Positions 1 through 10,097 of a stretch of 64,000 nt of DNA are shown here, piece after piece. The DNA is from Rhodobacteraceae bacterium HLUCCA12 (GTDB lineage: Bacteria; Pseudomonadota; Alphaproteobacteria; Rhodobacterales; Rhodobacteraceae): NCBI GenBank assembly GCA_001314715.1, contig LJSV01000004.1, positions 62,001 through 126,000 on the forward strand, read 5' to 3'. The position numbers were made by a program, and so were the translations under genes. Below the pieces are notes generated by a model. The model made no database searches and was not told the DNA's origin. It saw nothing but the letters and a program-made list of their open reading frames with translations. Positions within the stretch are counted from its first letter, which is position 1; each line of letters starts with the position of its first letter.

Positions 1-1124
1 GCGCCATTGCCATCGAATCGCAGCGGATAAGCGCCGGTCAGATAGGTCTTGATGCGTTCCAGATCGGCCTCTGTTATGCCGCCATCGGCCAGCCATTGCC
101 ATTCGTCGCGCATCAGTTCCACCACCTCGGCGGCGGTCGCATTGTCGGTCGAAAGCCGGCCTTGAAAACTGTCGCCATGCGCCGCCGATGCCAGCGACGT
201 GCCGACACCATAGGTCAGCCCGCGGCGTTCGCGCAGTTCGCGCATCAGCCGGGTGCCGAACCGCCCGCCGCCAAACACCTCGTTCATCACGAAAGCGGTC
301 AGAAAATCGGGATCGTCGCGCGGGATCCCCGCATGGCCAAAGGCGATCACCGATTGCGGGCCGTCATGCGGTATGACCGTGACCCCGCCATCAAGCGTGA
401 ATTCAGCATAATCGGGCAACGGCTCTGTCGCCGCGGGCAGATCGCCCAGCAGGCGATCCAGAATTTCGCCCAGTTCCTCGGCGGAAATGTCGCCCGCCGC
501 CCCCACCAGAACCCGGTCGCGGGTCAGGGCCGTCTCATGTGCCGCGCGAATGTCGTCGATCTCCAGCGACGCGACCGAATCCGGCGTACCGTCGCTGGGC
601 CGCGCATAGGGATGCCCCTGATAGGCCCGTTCATTGAAGGCGCGGCTGGCGATCGCCTGCGGATTGCGCGCCGCCCGTTCAAGCGATGCAATCTGTTGCC
701 TGCGCGCACGCTCCAGCGCGGCGGCGTCGAAGCGCGGCTCGATCAGGGCACTGCGGGCCAAGTCGATGACTGCATCGCGGTTTTCGCTCAGGGTCCGGAT
801 CGACAGCGACACCGTATCGCGCCCGGCATCGAAATCCACGCTGCCGGCAAGGGATTCAAGCGACTCGGCGTATTCCTGTGCGTCAAGATCGCCCGCCCCC
901 TCGGACAACAGACCCGCCATCATCGACACTGCCCCCTCGGCCTCATCGGCATCCAGATTGGCCCCGCCGGGAAAGATCAGCTCGATGGCGACAAACGGGA
1001 TCGAGTCGTCCTGAACCAGCCAGGCCGAGACCCCACCGGGCGAGGTGACGGGCTCGATGTCGATTTCCGCGTGCAACGGGGTTGCCAGAAACGCGGCCAC
1101 GGCAAAGGGTTTAAGGATATGCAT
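1..1124 (-). CDS. M16 family peptidase-like protein, non-catalytic partner (3' end outside window)
   Basis: Reading leftward from an ATG at 1124, the translation starts MHILKPFAVAAFLATPLHA, a short signal peptide, so the product is probably periplasmic. The following 350 or so residues have the M16 (pitrilysin/insulinase) fold signature, including RRGLTYGVG near residue 310. The HxxEH zinc motif is missing from the equivalent N-terminal position, where the sequence reads SMMAGLLSEG. In this family such proteins pair with a catalytic M16 subunit. The start overlaps the stop of the upstream M16 gene by one base (TGATG), which indicates translational coupling. The frame is still open at base 1. 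The peptide substrate is unknown. Confidence 0.87.
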   Translation of the reverse strand, partial: MHILKPFAVAAFLATPLHAEIDIEPVTSPGGVSAWLVQDDSIPFVAIELIFPGGANLDADEAEGAVSMMAGLLSEGAGDLDAQEYAESLESLAGSVDFDAGRDTVSLSIRTLSENRDAVIDLARSALIEPRFDAAALERARRQQIASLERAARNPQAIASRAFNERAYQGHPYARPSDGTPDSVASLEIDDIRAAHETALTRDRVLVGAAGDISAEELGEILDRLLGDLPAATEPLPDYAEFTLDGGVTVIPHDGPQSVIAFGHAGIPRDDPDFLTAFVMNEVFGGGRFGTRLMRELRERRGLTYGVGTSLASAAHGDSFQGRLSTDNATAAEVVELMRDEWQWLADGGITEADLERIKTYLTGAYPLRFDGNG

Positions 1125-2455
1125 CAATCGTCTTCTCCCATCAGCCAGCCGGTCACCGACGCGCGCCGGTCCAGATCGCGCGCTGCGGCCAGGATCTCGT
1201 CGGGCGTAATGTCCTGCAAAACCTCGATCCAGGCTTCGGAATCCGCAAGCGTCAAGCCCGTCGCCAGATCGGCGCCTATAGTGCGTGCACGGGCGGCGAC
1301 ATCGTCGCGCTCATAGATTTCGGCCGCACGCAACTGCATGCGCACGCGCTCAAGCTGGTCCATATCGACGCCGGTTTCCAGAAACTCGGCAAAGGCGTCG
1401 TCAAGCGCGTCTTCGGCCTCCTGCATGCCGACATCTTGCGCCGGCGCGATCCCCAGAACGAACACGCCGTGATCCAGCGCCGTTCCGCTGTACCCGGCCC
1501 AAGCCGACAGCGCGACGCCCTCATCATAGGTCAGACGCCGTTCCAGAACCGAGGTCTGCGCGCTCCCCCCCAAGAGCGCCGCAAGCACCTGATAGGCCGC
1601 CGCCTCGCGCTGGTCGCCGGGGCGGCGATTGGGGGCAAGATACATGCGGTTGACATAGGGCTGCCCCACACGCCCGTCGCGCAGGATCAGCCGCCGTTCG
1701 GCCTGTTGCGTGGGCTCCAGTGGGCGAACGCGCTCATCCAGATCGGGATTTGCGGGAATCGCGCCGTAATGCCGTTCGGCCAGATCGCGCACCTCGTCCG
1801 CATCGACATCGCCCGCAACGACCAGAACAGCATTGTTCGGCGCATAATGCTTGCGATAGAAGTCCTCGGCGATCGTGTCGTCGAGTTGTTCCATCTCATG
1901 CCGCCAGCCGATGATCGGAATGCCATAGGGATGGTTTTGAAACAGTGCTGCGCGCATCTGTTCGTTGAAAACCCCCTCGGGGCGGCTTTCAAGGCTCTGT
2001 CCGCGTTCTTCCAGGATCACGGAGCGCTCTGGCTCCCAGTCCGAGCGGTCAAGGCGCAGGTTCACCATGCGATCGGCCTCCATCTCCATCATGAGGTCCA
2101 GCCGGTCGGCGGCAACGCGCTGATGATAGGCGGTGTAATCCCATGAGGTGAAGGCATTGTCGCGCCCGCCATTGGCCTCGACCACGGCCGAGAATTCGCC
2201 CGCTTCCATGGTGTCGGTCGCCTTGAACATCAGGTGTTCCAGGTAATGCGCGATGCCCGACTGGCCCGGCGGCTCATCCGCGGCACCGACGCGATACCAG
2301 ACCATATGGGTCACGACAGGGACGCGATGATCCTCGATCACGATGACATCCATGCCGTTGTCGAGCGAGAATTGCTGCGGCTCTTCAGCCCAGAGCGGAA
2401 GGGCCGCAATCATGGCAAGCGCAAGGGCCGGAACAACGCGGGTCAGCAGGCGCAT
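1124..2455 (-). CDS. M16 family zinc metallopeptidase, catalytic subunit
   Basis: The 443-residue protein begins with a signal peptide (about residues 1-23, ending LPLWAEE), so it acts in the periplasm or envelope. The inverted zinc motif HYLEH is at residues 70-74. A Glu at 150, 76 residues after the second His, fits the third zinc ligand of M16 enzymes. The C-terminal M16 domain follows in the expected order. It is the last complete gene of a leftward series after lspA and a DUF3035 lipoprotein and is directly coupled to a second, HxxEH-less M16 gene. The pair is typical of bacterial two-subunit M16 peptidases. The natural substrate cannot be told from sequence. Confidence 0.93.
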   Translation of the reverse strand: MRLLTRVVPALALAMIAALPLWAEEPQQFSLDNGMDVIVIEDHRVPVVTHMVWYRVGAADEPPGQSGIAHYLEHLMFKATDTMEAGEFSAVVEANGGRDNAFTSWDYTAYHQRVAADRLDLMMEMEADRMVNLRLDRSDWEPERSVILEERGQSLESRPEGVFNEQMRAALFQNHPYGIPIIGWRHEMEQLDDTIAEDFYRKHYAPNNAVLVVAGDVDADEVRDLAERHYGAIPANPDLDERVRPLEPTQQAERRLILRDGRVGQPYVNRMYLAPNRRPGDQREAAAYQVLAALLGGSAQTSVLERRLTYDEGVALSAWAGYSGTALDHGVFVLGIAPAQDVGMQEAEDALDDAFAEFLETGVDMDQLERVRMQLRAAEIYERDDVAARARTIGADLATGLTLADSEAWIEVLQDITPDEILAAARDLDRRASVTGWLMGEDD

Positions 2456-2574
2456 GCAGTCAATCTCCGTCCGTTGAAGTCATGGCAGACAGTTACCGCG
2501 CCTTGGGGCAAGGGCAAGCGGCTTGGCGCAGACGTGATCAACGCAGTTGCGATGTGATCGGGCAGGCGCCCGCG

Positions 2575-3108
2575 TCAGGGCGCGTCCGGCGGCGGCGCGG
2601 TAGGCGTGCGCGCACCAGCTTGGCGCCAGCGTTCCAGTTCCGCCTCACGGTCGAGTTCCTGGTCACGATAGGCCCGATGATAGACATTCGCGCCGAACAG
2701 CCGTTCCAGAATCCGGCCATTGTTGCGGCGACGGTGTTCCAGATCCTCGGCGGCAAGTTGCTGGCGGATCTCGTCCGAGGTTCCATACCGGGCGACATGG
2801 GCACCCAGCGCCGAATCGGCGGCCGGCACGCCACCACCCTGCGCCGCGCCCGACCGTCCGCCCAGCGCCTCGATCGCTTCGGCCTGTGGATTCTGGTCCA
2901 CCAGGTTCGATCCGCCCGGCGTGGGCGGCGGCAGCGTCTGGAAGTCGGGCGGGGCCTGAAGTGGCTCGGTCGGCAGGATCGAGAATTCATCCGGCCCCCG
3001 CTGCGCAGCGGCGATGTTCATAAGGTTCGGATCCTCGGAGCGCGAGGAACACGCACCCAGCGTCGCAAGCGCCAGGCTGGCTGCCACGAAACCGCGATAA
3101 AAGGTCAT
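2575..3108 (-). CDS. DUF3035-type lipoprotein
   Basis: I chose the ATG at 3108 (MTFYRGFVAASLALATLGAC) over an in-frame ATG 11 codons upstream. It gives a normal lipoprotein signal with lipobox LGAC and the modified Cys at residue 20. The mature part is rich in Pro, Gly and Ala and then turns charged, with a stretch rich in Arg and Glu toward the C-terminus (RRRNNGRILERLFGANVYH). This matches the alphaproteobacterial DUF3035 family, often found just downstream of lspA. That position is apt because LspA processes such proteins. Its function is unknown. Length is 177 residues. Confidence 0.8.
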   Translation of the reverse strand: MTFYRGFVAASLALATLGACSSRSEDPNLMNIAAAQRGPDEFSILPTEPLQAPPDFQTLPPPTPGGSNLVDQNPQAEAIEALGGRSGAAQGGGVPAADSALGAHVARYGTSDEIRQQLAAEDLEHRRRNNGRILERLFGANVYHRAYRDQELDREAELERWRQAGARTPTAPPPDAP

Positions 3109-3166
3109 GCCGTATCCCCCGGAATAGTGCCGATTGGCCATTCTTTAACGGAAATCGGGGGCAAGG

Positions 3167-3637
3167 TCACGGGTCCTTTTTGCCGCCGGCAAACAGGATC
3201 AGCCCAAAGGCGCCGATGAAAATGGCAATATCCGCAACATTGAACGCATAGGGATTGTGCCAGCCGCAGCAGGTGAAATTCAGAAAATCCGCCACAGCGC
3301 CCCAGATCAGCCGGTCGATCACGTTTCCAAGCGCGCCACCAACCAGAAAACCGGCCGACAACTGCAGCCCCGCGCCGCCCCGCTCGCGCCGCACCCACAA
3401 CCAGACCCAGGTCGAAATGACCACCGCAAGGGCGATCAGAACCCAGCGCATTACATCCGAATCGTTGGCGAACAGGCCAAAGTTCACCCCGCGATTCCAG
3501 GCCATGGTCAGGTTGAACCAGGGCGGCAGCACCTGGATAAATAGCACCTCGCGCAGGTTCAGTCCGACAACGACGAACCATTTAAGTGCCTGATCCAGCA
3601 CCAGAATGATCAAAAGGGTCAGGGTGGCGATGCGCAT
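3167..3637 (-). CDS. lspA: Signal peptidase II (lipoprotein signal peptidase)
   Basis: This 156-residue inner-membrane aspartic protease cleaves the signal peptide of diacylglyceryl-modified prolipoproteins. Four hydrophobic segments are visible. The family motifs are present: NRGVNFG around residue 50, then [15 protein letters not shown], which carries the two catalytic Asp residues. The start lies one base after the purH stop at 3639, so the two genes are almost certainly co-transcribed. A lipoprotein gene follows at once. Length is normal for LspA. Confidence 0.96.
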   Translation of the reverse strand: MRIATLTLLIILVLDQALKWFVVVGLNLREVLFIQVLPPWFNLTMAWNRGVNFGLFANDSDVMRWVLIALAVVISTWVWLWVRRERGGAGLQLSAGFLVGGALGNVIDRLIWGAVADFLNFTCCGWHNPYAFNVADIAIFIGAFGLILFAGGKKDP

Positions 3638-3638
3638 G

Positions 3639-5222
3639 TCAGTGCCGAAAATGCCGTTGCCCGGTAAAGACCATGGCCAGCCCGGCTTCGTCGGCGGCAG
3701 CGATCACCTCGTCGTCGCGCATAGACCCGCCCGGCTGAATCACCGCGCGCGCACCCGCTTCGGCGGCGGCCAGCAAACCGTCGGCAAAGGGAAAGAACGC
3801 GTCCGAGGCGACCACCGACCCTTGTGTCAGCGGCACCTTCAGGCCCAGCGCCTCGGCCATGTCCAGCGACTTGCGCGCAGCGATCCGGGTGCTGTCCACC
3901 CGGCTCATCTGGCCCGCCCCGATCCCCACGGTCGCGCCGTCCTTGACATAGACGATGGCGTTCGACTTCACATGTTTGGCAATCGTCCAGGCCAGCAACA
4001 GATCGGCGATCTCGGCATCGGAGGGGGCGCGTCTGGTCACGACCTTCAGGTCGTCAGCCGTGATCAGCCCGTTATCGCGATCCTGCACCAGAAAGCCGCC
4101 GGCGACCTGCTTGAACGCCAGCGCCGGCGCAGCCAGGTCGGCCAGGCCGCTGGTTGTCAGAAGGCGCAGGTTCTTCTTCTTTGCGAATACGGCCAGCGCC
4201 GCGTCATCCGCGCCCGGCGCGATGACGACTTCGGTAAAGATCTCGGTGATCGCCTCGGCGGTGGGGCCGTCGATCGGCTGGTTCAGGGCCACGATCCCGC
4301 CAAAGGCCGATGTGCGGTCACAGTCGAACGCCCGCCGGTAGGCCTGCGCCAGTGTCTGACCAGTGGCGACGCCGCAGGGGTTGGCATGCTTGATGATCGC
4401 GCAAGCCGGGCCGTCGGTGAATTCGCTGACCAGTTCATATGCCGCATCGGTGTCGTTGATGTTGTTGTAGCTCAGTTCCTTACCCTGATGCTGCACCGCC
4501 GTTGCCACGCCGGGACGACTGGACCCGTCGGTGTAAAAGGACGCCGACTGGTGCGGGTTTTCACCATAGCGCAACACCTGTGCCAGTTGCCCGGCAAAGG
4601 CACGCCGGCGCGGCGCCGGATCACCGATTGCCCCCGCCATCCAGTTGGACACCGCCGCATCATAGGCTGCGGTACGGGCATAGGCCGTTTGTGCCAATCG
4701 CTGGCGAAAGGCCAGATTCGTGCCGCCGTCATTGGCGTCCATCTCTGCCAACAGCGCATCGTAGTCCTGGGGATCGGTCAGCACCGCCACATGGGCATGG
4801 TTCTTGGCCGCCGCCCGGATCATCGCGGGTCCGCCGATGTCGATATTCTCGATCGTTTCGTCGTATCCCGCACCGCGCGCCACCGCCGCCTCGAACGGAT
4901 AGAGGTTCACGACCAGCAGGTCGATCGGCGCGATCGCATGCGCCTCCATCGCCGCGACATGCGCCGGCTCGTCGCGCAGCGCCAGCAATCCGCCGTGAAC
5001 CATCGGGTGCAGCGTCTTGACCCGGCCATCCATCATTTCGGGAAAGCCGGTCAGGTCCGACACGTCGCGCACGGCAAGGCCCGCCTTGCGCAGCGCGGCG
5101 GCGGTCCCGCCGGTGGAAACAAGCTCCACCCCGCGTTCGGCAAGGGCGCGGGCCAGCCCCACCAGGCCGGTCTTGTCGGAAACGGAAATCAGCGCGCGGC
5201 TGAGGGGGGCAAGGTCGGTCAT
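3639..5222 (-). CDS. purH: Bifunctional AICAR transformylase / IMP cyclohydrolase
   Basis: This 527-residue enzyme performs the last two steps of de novo IMP synthesis, formylation of AICAR and ring closure. The N-terminal MGS-like cyclohydrolase domain is recognisable from [11 protein letters not shown] near the start. The transformylase domain contains [11 protein letters not shown], with the catalytic Lys-His, and the C-terminal [10 protein letters not shown] segment. Length and domain order are standard. It lies between a heparinase-like gene and lspA in a single leftward array with short gaps. Confidence 0.97.
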   Translation of the reverse strand: MTDLAPLSRALISVSDKTGLVGLARALAERGVELVSTGGTAAALRKAGLAVRDVSDLTGFPEMMDGRVKTLHPMVHGGLLALRDEPAHVAAMEAHAIAPIDLLVVNLYPFEAAVARGAGYDETIENIDIGGPAMIRAAAKNHAHVAVLTDPQDYDALLAEMDANDGGTNLAFRQRLAQTAYARTAAYDAAVSNWMAGAIGDPAPRRRAFAGQLAQVLRYGENPHQSASFYTDGSSRPGVATAVQHQGKELSYNNINDTDAAYELVSEFTDGPACAIIKHANPCGVATGQTLAQAYRRAFDCDRTSAFGGIVALNQPIDGPTAEAITEIFTEVVIAPGADDAALAVFAKKKNLRLLTTSGLADLAAPALAFKQVAGGFLVQDRDNGLITADDLKVVTRRAPSDAEIADLLLAWTIAKHVKSNAIVYVKDGATVGIGAGQMSRVDSTRIAARKSLDMAEALGLKVPLTQGSVVASDAFFPFADGLLAAAEAGARAVIQPGGSMRDDEVIAAADEAGLAMVFTGQRHFRH

Positions 5223-5261
5223 GTCGGTCGCTTCCGTGGCTGCACGGGATTCGTGCCTTGA

Positions 5262-7016
5262 TCAGTCGGTTGCAAAATGGGCGCCGGGCAAGGCCAGATC
5301 ATCGTCACGCCCGGTGTCGCGGATGGCCAGCGGGGTATCCTGTGCCTTCGCCAGTGTCCAGTTGATCTGGCTGGTGTGGTCCATGATCACGGCGCGCACC
5401 ACGATCTGTTGACACGGGCGCGGCGCCAGCCGCCCCGCTTCCAGATAGACCGAGGGTTCCAGCGACAGCTTTCCCGGCCCGTCGAAGCGGAACACCCAGA
5501 TCTCGCCCGAGGGCAGCACGACCGAGACCGCGGTTCCGTTCATGTCCAGCGAAGCGTCGGCATCAGGATGCAAATGAAACCGCAACGCATAGGGGATGCC
5601 ATTGAGTTTGCCCGCGCTCAACACCTGCTCAAAGCGCTTGCGATGCGCGGGATCGAGCGCGGCAAGCGTATCCTCGCCCAAGAGCGCGCGCCCATCCGCC
5701 GAAAGATCGAGATTGCGGATATGGGTCAGGCCATGGGTCGCCACATAGCCGTCATGGCTGAGCAAGGCCGCGGTGGCATGGCGTTCGACGCTGACGTGGC
5801 AGGTGACCGCGTCCGGGCCGTCCAGCAGCTTCGCCGCGCCCTCCTCGGGGCGGGCCGGGCGCGCGAATCGGGCCGAGGAATAGCCGTCGATGCTGAGCGT
5901 CGAATGCGACAGCGTCGCGCGCCCGGCCCTTTCCCATTCAGGCCCGAACGACATCCCCGAGCCGCAATTGACCACCAGCGGCCGCCGGTTCGAGGTCAGT
6001 TCGAACGCCAGGGTCGAGGCATGCGCCCGGCTTGCCGCAGCCGCGGCCGGGGGCGGCGCGGCATCGACCAGAACCGAGGTGCGACCGCCAGCCAGCCGAA
6101 CGAACCCCATGGCCTGCGTGCGCCTGGGCGCCGTGGTCTGCCCGACCACGGCCAACGCATGATCAAGCTGTCCTTCCATCCCGCGCCCGCCGCCATGGAA
6201 CCGGGCCAAACCGCCATCCAAATGGCGCAGACTGCGCAACACCGGCGCCATACGATCGATGGCCGCGCGCAATGCCGCCGGGCATTCGCGTTCGGCACTG
6301 GCAAGCGCGTGCTGAACCCAGCTCAAGAGCGTGAAAATCTCCATCAACTCTTGCGGGTTTCGGCTGGCAATCCCGCCAACGGCGTCGATGTCGCGCTCGC
6401 ATGCCATGGCCAGGGCCGCGGTGGCGGCGGGCACATGGCGCTCCATCCCCATCAGCGACAAGCCCGCGGTCAGCCAGCCCGCCACCGCCTCGAACCGCGG
6501 CAGCCCGGGCTGCGCGACCTTCCACCGCCGCGCCAGAAAGGCGGTATGCGCACCCAGCGTGGCGTAAAACGGTGTGGTATCCGACCCCGGCAGGCCCGCG
6601 GTCAGAAACAAGGCATGGTTGATCCAACGAATCACGCGCCGGCCTGCCAGATCGGGTTTCCAGCCCGGCCCGTGCCCGCGCCCGTACCGTGCGATCCAGT
6701 CGGCAACCCAGGCCTGCGCGGCCTGCCGCGCCTCGCGGTCGCCCGCCGCCGCCATGTGATCGAGCCAGCCGAAACCGTGCAACTCGTCTGCAAAGGATGG
6801 CGAAGGCGGTTCGATATCCCAGGGTTGATGGGTCTCGACCATATGCCCACCCAGCAGGAAGTTCCCGGCCGTCAATTGCCGGCCGCGCGCATAAAAGCCG
6901 ATGGTGCGCGGCTCCGGCTGCACGGTGAAACCGCGCGCGGGCGCGGCCCGTGCGCTCAGCCGGGCGGCAAGGCGGTTGCCCCACCGGATACGCCGCACTG
7001 CCCAGCCGTGCTCCAT
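5262..7016 (-). CDS. Heparinase II/III-like family protein
   Basis: The start was set at the ATG at 7016 because a purine-rich ribosome-binding stretch (GGCAGGGA) precedes it and the upstream sequence overlaps the rsmB tail. The protein has 584 residues and no clear signal peptide. The N-terminal half is an all-helical toroid of the alginate-lyase/heparinase kind. The C-terminal half is beta-rich and matches the heparinase II/III family, including NCGSGMSFGPEW and a SHSTLSIDGYSSARF segment. Many Rhodobacteraceae carry it between rsmB and purH. Whether it cleaves a polysaccharide is not established, and housekeeping neighbours give no substrate clue. Confidence 0.82.
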   Translation of the reverse strand: MEHGWAVRRIRWGNRLAARLSARAAPARGFTVQPEPRTIGFYARGRQLTAGNFLLGGHMVETHQPWDIEPPSPSFADELHGFGWLDHMAAAGDREARQAAQAWVADWIARYGRGHGPGWKPDLAGRRVIRWINHALFLTAGLPGSDTTPFYATLGAHTAFLARRWKVAQPGLPRFEAVAGWLTAGLSLMGMERHVPAATAALAMACERDIDAVGGIASRNPQELMEIFTLLSWVQHALASAERECPAALRAAIDRMAPVLRSLRHLDGGLARFHGGGRGMEGQLDHALAVVGQTTAPRRTQAMGFVRLAGGRTSVLVDAAPPPAAAAASRAHASTLAFELTSNRRPLVVNCGSGMSFGPEWERAGRATLSHSTLSIDGYSSARFARPARPEEGAAKLLDGPDAVTCHVSVERHATAALLSHDGYVATHGLTHIRNLDLSADGRALLGEDTLAALDPAHRKRFEQVLSAGKLNGIPYALRFHLHPDADASLDMNGTAVSVVLPSGEIWVFRFDGPGKLSLEPSVYLEAGRLAPRPCQQIVVRAVIMDHTSQINWTLAKAQDTPLAIRDTGRDDDLALPGAHFATD

Positions 7017-7119
7017 TCCCTGCCTCTGGCCTGCCTGTGGGCCGGTATCCGCATTCGCGCCGCCGCCCGCTCTGCTGTTGCAATAGCTTCTGGCCGGTCG
7101 GTTGTCACCATGCCACGGG

Positions 7120-8403
7120 TCAAACCCGTTCAAGCCGCGCCATGTAAAAGCCATCAAGACCGCCGTGTTCGGACAGGTAATCGGGCCGGGTGCGCAGCCC
7201 GCCTTCGGGCGTCGGTGTGCCCAGCCCGGCATCCGATGGCGCGGCAACGCGCAGAGCCGGGTGCCGCTCAAGCGCCGCCACGATCTGCGCCTCGCCCTCG
7301 TCCGGCAACAGCGAGCAGGTGCAATAGACCAGCCGCCCCCCCGGTCGCAGCATCGCCACAGCACGGTCAATCAGTTGCGCCTGCAACGCGACCAGGGACG
7401 CGATATCGGCAGGCTTGCGGATCAGCGGCAGATCTGGGTGACGCCGGATCGTGCCGGTGGCCGAACAGGGCGCGTCCAGCAAGATGGCATCGAACGGCCG
7501 ATCCGCCTGCCAGACCAGCGCATCCGCGCAGATCACCCGCGCGGTCAGGCCGGTGCGCGCGAGGTTCGCGCGCAACCGCGAAAGCCGCGCCTCGGACAGA
7601 TCGAGCGCGGTCACATCGGCGCCCGCCGCCGCAAGCTGCAGGGTCTTGCCGCCGGGGGCCGCACACAGATCCAGAACCGCTTCGCCGTCCGTGGCGTCCA
7701 GCAGTCGCGCAGGCAAGGCCGCAGCGGCATCCTGAACCCACCACAACCCTTCGGCAAAACCCGGTAGCGCGGAAACCTGCCCGCCCGCAGCCAGGCGCAG
7801 CGTTCCGTTCGGCAGGTCTTGCACAGGCCCCGCCGCCGCCTCAAGCGCCTCTGCCAGCGCCAGGCGGCGCGCATTCGGCATGGGCCGCAGCGTCAGATCC
7901 AGCGGCGCCCCGGCCAGATGGGCCGCCTCGATCGCAACCACGGCGTCGCGCCCATAGGCCGCGACCAGCCGACGCCGCAGCCAGCCCGGCAGCCGGGGCA
8001 CGGGCAGTTCGTGAAATTCCTGCGCGGGCAGCTGCGACGCGCGGCGCAGGACGGCATTGACCAATCCCGCAAGGCGCGCGCCGCCTTTCATACGACGAAC
8101 CTGCGCAACCGCTTCATTCACCACGCCATGCGGCGCCGCGCCCAGTGCCAGAAGCTCGACCACGGCAAGGCGCAACAATGCCTGAACCGACGCGGGCGGG
8201 GACTTTCGCAGCAGGGGGGCCAGCACCGCATCGGCGCGCGGCAACTGTCGCAAGGTCGCCGTCGCCAGCCGCAGCGCACGCGCGCGCACGGCCGGATCGC
8301 CCAGTTCGGGCGCGGCGTCGGTCAGCATGTGCCCGTCGCGTGTCACCGCCAGAATCAGGCGAACGGCAAGCGCGCGGGCGTCGGTTTCGGGTTGGCCGGG
8401 CAT
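7120..8403 (-). CDS. rsmB: 16S rRNA m5C967 methyltransferase (RsmB/NOP2 family)
   Basis: This 427-residue enzyme uses S-adenosylmethionine to methylate a cytosine of 16S rRNA. An N-terminal NusB-like RNA-binding domain covers about residues 1-140. The SAM-binding motif VLDLCAAPGGKT is at 243-254. The release Cys sits in DAPCSATG (C313) and the nucleophile in YCTCS (C363). It is the first gene of the leftward run that continues through the heparinase-like gene, purH and lspA. Confidence 0.93.
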   Translation of the reverse strand: MPGQPETDARALAVRLILAVTRDGHMLTDAAPELGDPAVRARALRLATATLRQLPRADAVLAPLLRKSPPASVQALLRLAVVELLALGAAPHGVVNEAVAQVRRMKGGARLAGLVNAVLRRASQLPAQEFHELPVPRLPGWLRRRLVAAYGRDAVVAIEAAHLAGAPLDLTLRPMPNARRLALAEALEAAAGPVQDLPNGTLRLAAGGQVSALPGFAEGLWWVQDAAAALPARLLDATDGEAVLDLCAAPGGKTLQLAAAGADVTALDLSEARLSRLRANLARTGLTARVICADALVWQADRPFDAILLDAPCSATGTIRRHPDLPLIRKPADIASLVALQAQLIDRAVAMLRPGGRLVYCTCSLLPDEGEAQIVAALERHPALRVAAPSDAGLGTPTPEGGLRTRPDYLSEHGGLDGFYMARLERV

Positions 8404-8505
8404 GGGACTCTGTTCTGACAGTTCTTGCCGCGCCGGTCATGGCGGGCTATCTGGCGTTAGACGATTGTCCCGACAGTGACAAGAAACCGCCCAAGGATCA
8501 GCGCC

Positions 8506-8697
8506 ATGTCCCGACAGGCCCCGACCGACGAAACCGAATTGCCCGCTGCGGCCCGCCGCGCCCTTGCCGAGGCCGAGGCGCGCCGCAAGGCTTGTGGCGA
8601 CTTCATCCTGCCCACCGAACTGGGCGGGCGCCAGGACGGGCCCGAACCCGTGCGTTACGGCGACTGGGAAAAAAAGGGAATCGCGGTCGATTTCTGA
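8506..8697 (+). CDS. DUF1674 / SDHAF4-like succinate dehydrogenase assembly factor
   Basis: This small 63-residue protein ends in the family hallmark PEPVRYGDWEKKGIAVDF. DUF1674 corresponds to the mitochondrial SDHAF4/Sdh8 family, which helps mature flavinylated SdhA. I chose the ATG at 8506, which has an AAGGA ribosome-binding site about 10 bases upstream, instead of an in-frame ATG ten codons earlier. The gene stands alone between rsmB, transcribed divergently, and a convergent exported-protein gene. No sdh genes are in the window. The role is inferred from the family. Confidence 0.85.
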   Translation: MSRQAPTDETELPAAARRALAEAEARRKACGDFILPTELGGRQDGPEPVRYGDWEKKGIAVDF

Positions 8698-8704
8698 TCG
8701 CGCG

Positions 8705-9064
8705 TCAGCGCAGGCTGAAGTCGGCGTGGTCCCCTTCGCCCCGATCCGATACAAAGCGGACACTCTGCCCGTCGCGCAGGACCGCTTGGCAATTGAAGCC
8801 CAGGTCGTCGCCGCCCCAATCCAGATCGCGGCAAAAGTATCCGTCATTCCATTGCCAGTCGCCGGTCACGTCATAGCCGAAACCGCGCCCGGTTATGGCA
8901 CCCTCGTCGGTTTGCTGTGCCGAAACCTGCAGACGGATTCCGAAGCGGGTCAGGTCGCGCCCCTCGACCAGTTGCGTGAATTCCCGCGCATCGGTAATGC
9001 GCTCGAAGGCCAGCGCCGGCGTGGGGCCGATCGCCAGCATGACGGCGAGGATTGCAAAGCGCAT
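8705..9064 (-). CDS. Small exported protein of unknown function
   Basis: This 119-residue protein begins with a clean signal peptide ending at PTPALA, so it should be periplasmic. The mature part contains two Cys residues (in GYFCRDLDW and GFNCQAV) that could form a disulfide. It is rich in Asp, Gly and aromatic residues. I do not recognise a named family. It resembles short conserved hypothetical proteins seen in Rhodobacteraceae. It converges on the SDHAF4-like gene, with 7 bases between their stops. Confidence 0.72.
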   Translation of the reverse strand: MRFAILAVMLAIGPTPALAFERITDAREFTQLVEGRDLTRFGIRLQVSAQQTDEGAITGRGFGYDVTGDWQWNDGYFCRDLDWGGDDLGFNCQAVLRDGQSVRFVSDRGEGDHADFSLR

Positions 9065-9143
9065 GATGTTCCTCCGATATTACCTCCGTGTTCACAGCAT
9101 TACGAACACGGCAGGCTATCGGATCATCCGGCATGCGCGTGTC

Positions 9144-9959
9144 TCAGCGATCGAGACCCAGGACCGAAATCATGTCATATTCACCCGGCGCCTGACCCTG
9201 CGCCCATAAGGCCGCCTTGAGCGCGCCGCGCGCAAAGATGGCGCGGTCGCTGGCGATATGTCGCAGCACGATGCGCTCACCCTCGGCGGCGAAGATCACA
9301 TCGTGCTCTCCGACGATGTCGCCGCCGCGCACCACGGAAAAACCGATATGGCCCCGCTCGCGCGGGCCGGTGATCCCGTCGCGGGCGCGGTCGGCGATGT
9401 TGTCCAGCGTCACGTCCCGCCCCTCGGCCGCCGCTTCGCCCAGCATCAGGGCCGTGCCCGAGGGGGCATCGACCTTGTGACGGTGATGCGCCTCGACGAT
9501 CTCGATGTCATAATCGGCATCCAATGCCGCCGCGACACGGCGGGTCAGTGCCATCAGCAGGTTCACGCCCAGGCTCATGTTTCCGGCGCGCACGATGACC
9601 CCGCTTTCGGCAGCCGCCGCGATCGCGTCCAGCTGCGGTTGCGAAAACCCGGTCGTGCCGATCACATGGGCCACGCCCATCGACGCGGCCACCGGCGCCA
9701 GCGCGGCGCTGGCTGCCGGCGCGGTGAAGTCGATCACCGCCTGTGCACCCGCAAGCGCGGTCTGCGGGTCGTCACGCACCACCACGCCAAGCTCCGCGCC
9801 GCCCATGGCGGTGCCCAGGTCTTGCCCGATCCAGGCATGGCCCGGTTGCTCCAGCGCGCCGCCCAGGCGGGCAGCATCGCTCTGGCCAATGATCTGCACC
9901 AGCATGCGGCCCATGCGGCCCGAGGCGCCGTTGACGACGATTGCAGGGCGGTCTGCCAT
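9144..9959 (-). CDS. dapB: 4-hydroxy-tetrahydrodipicolinate reductase
   Basis: DapB reduces hydroxy-tetrahydrodipicolinate with NAD(P)H in the lysine and meso-diaminopimelate pathway. The start at 9959 ([17 protein letters not shown]) gives 271 residues and places the dinucleotide-binding GASGRMG at the N-terminus as expected. An in-frame ATG 12 codons upstream is less likely. The C-terminal domain carries [15 protein letters not shown], with the catalytic His and substrate-binding KxDxPSGTA elements. It is divergent from rbfA. Confidence 0.96.
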   Translation of the reverse strand: MADRPAIVVNGASGRMGRMLVQIIGQSDAARLGGALEQPGHAWIGQDLGTAMGGAELGVVVRDDPQTALAGAQAVIDFTAPAASAALAPVAASMGVAHVIGTTGFSQPQLDAIAAAAESGVIVRAGNMSLGVNLLMALTRRVAAALDADYDIEIVEAHHRHKVDAPSGTALMLGEAAAEGRDVTLDNIADRARDGITGPRERGHIGFSVVRGGDIVGEHDVIFAAEGERIVLRHIASDRAIFARGALKAALWAQGQAPGEYDMISVLGLDR

Positions 9960-10097
9960 GATCTGTCCCTCCGTTTCGCCCTGCATAAGCCGCACCGGGC
10001 AGCGGGGAAACCATGATTCATCGCCCGGCAGGCAGAATCGCGCAGTCAGCGCGTCGGGCGCGTTGCGGGGGGCGCGCGAATCCCCTATTGAAGGCGC

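Noticed and set aside
5277-8060. A 927-codon open frame on the plus strand.
   Set aside because: It lies antisense to the heparinase-like gene and rsmB, has composition rich in Arg, Pro and Gln typical of shadow frames in GC-rich DNA, and shows no family motifs.
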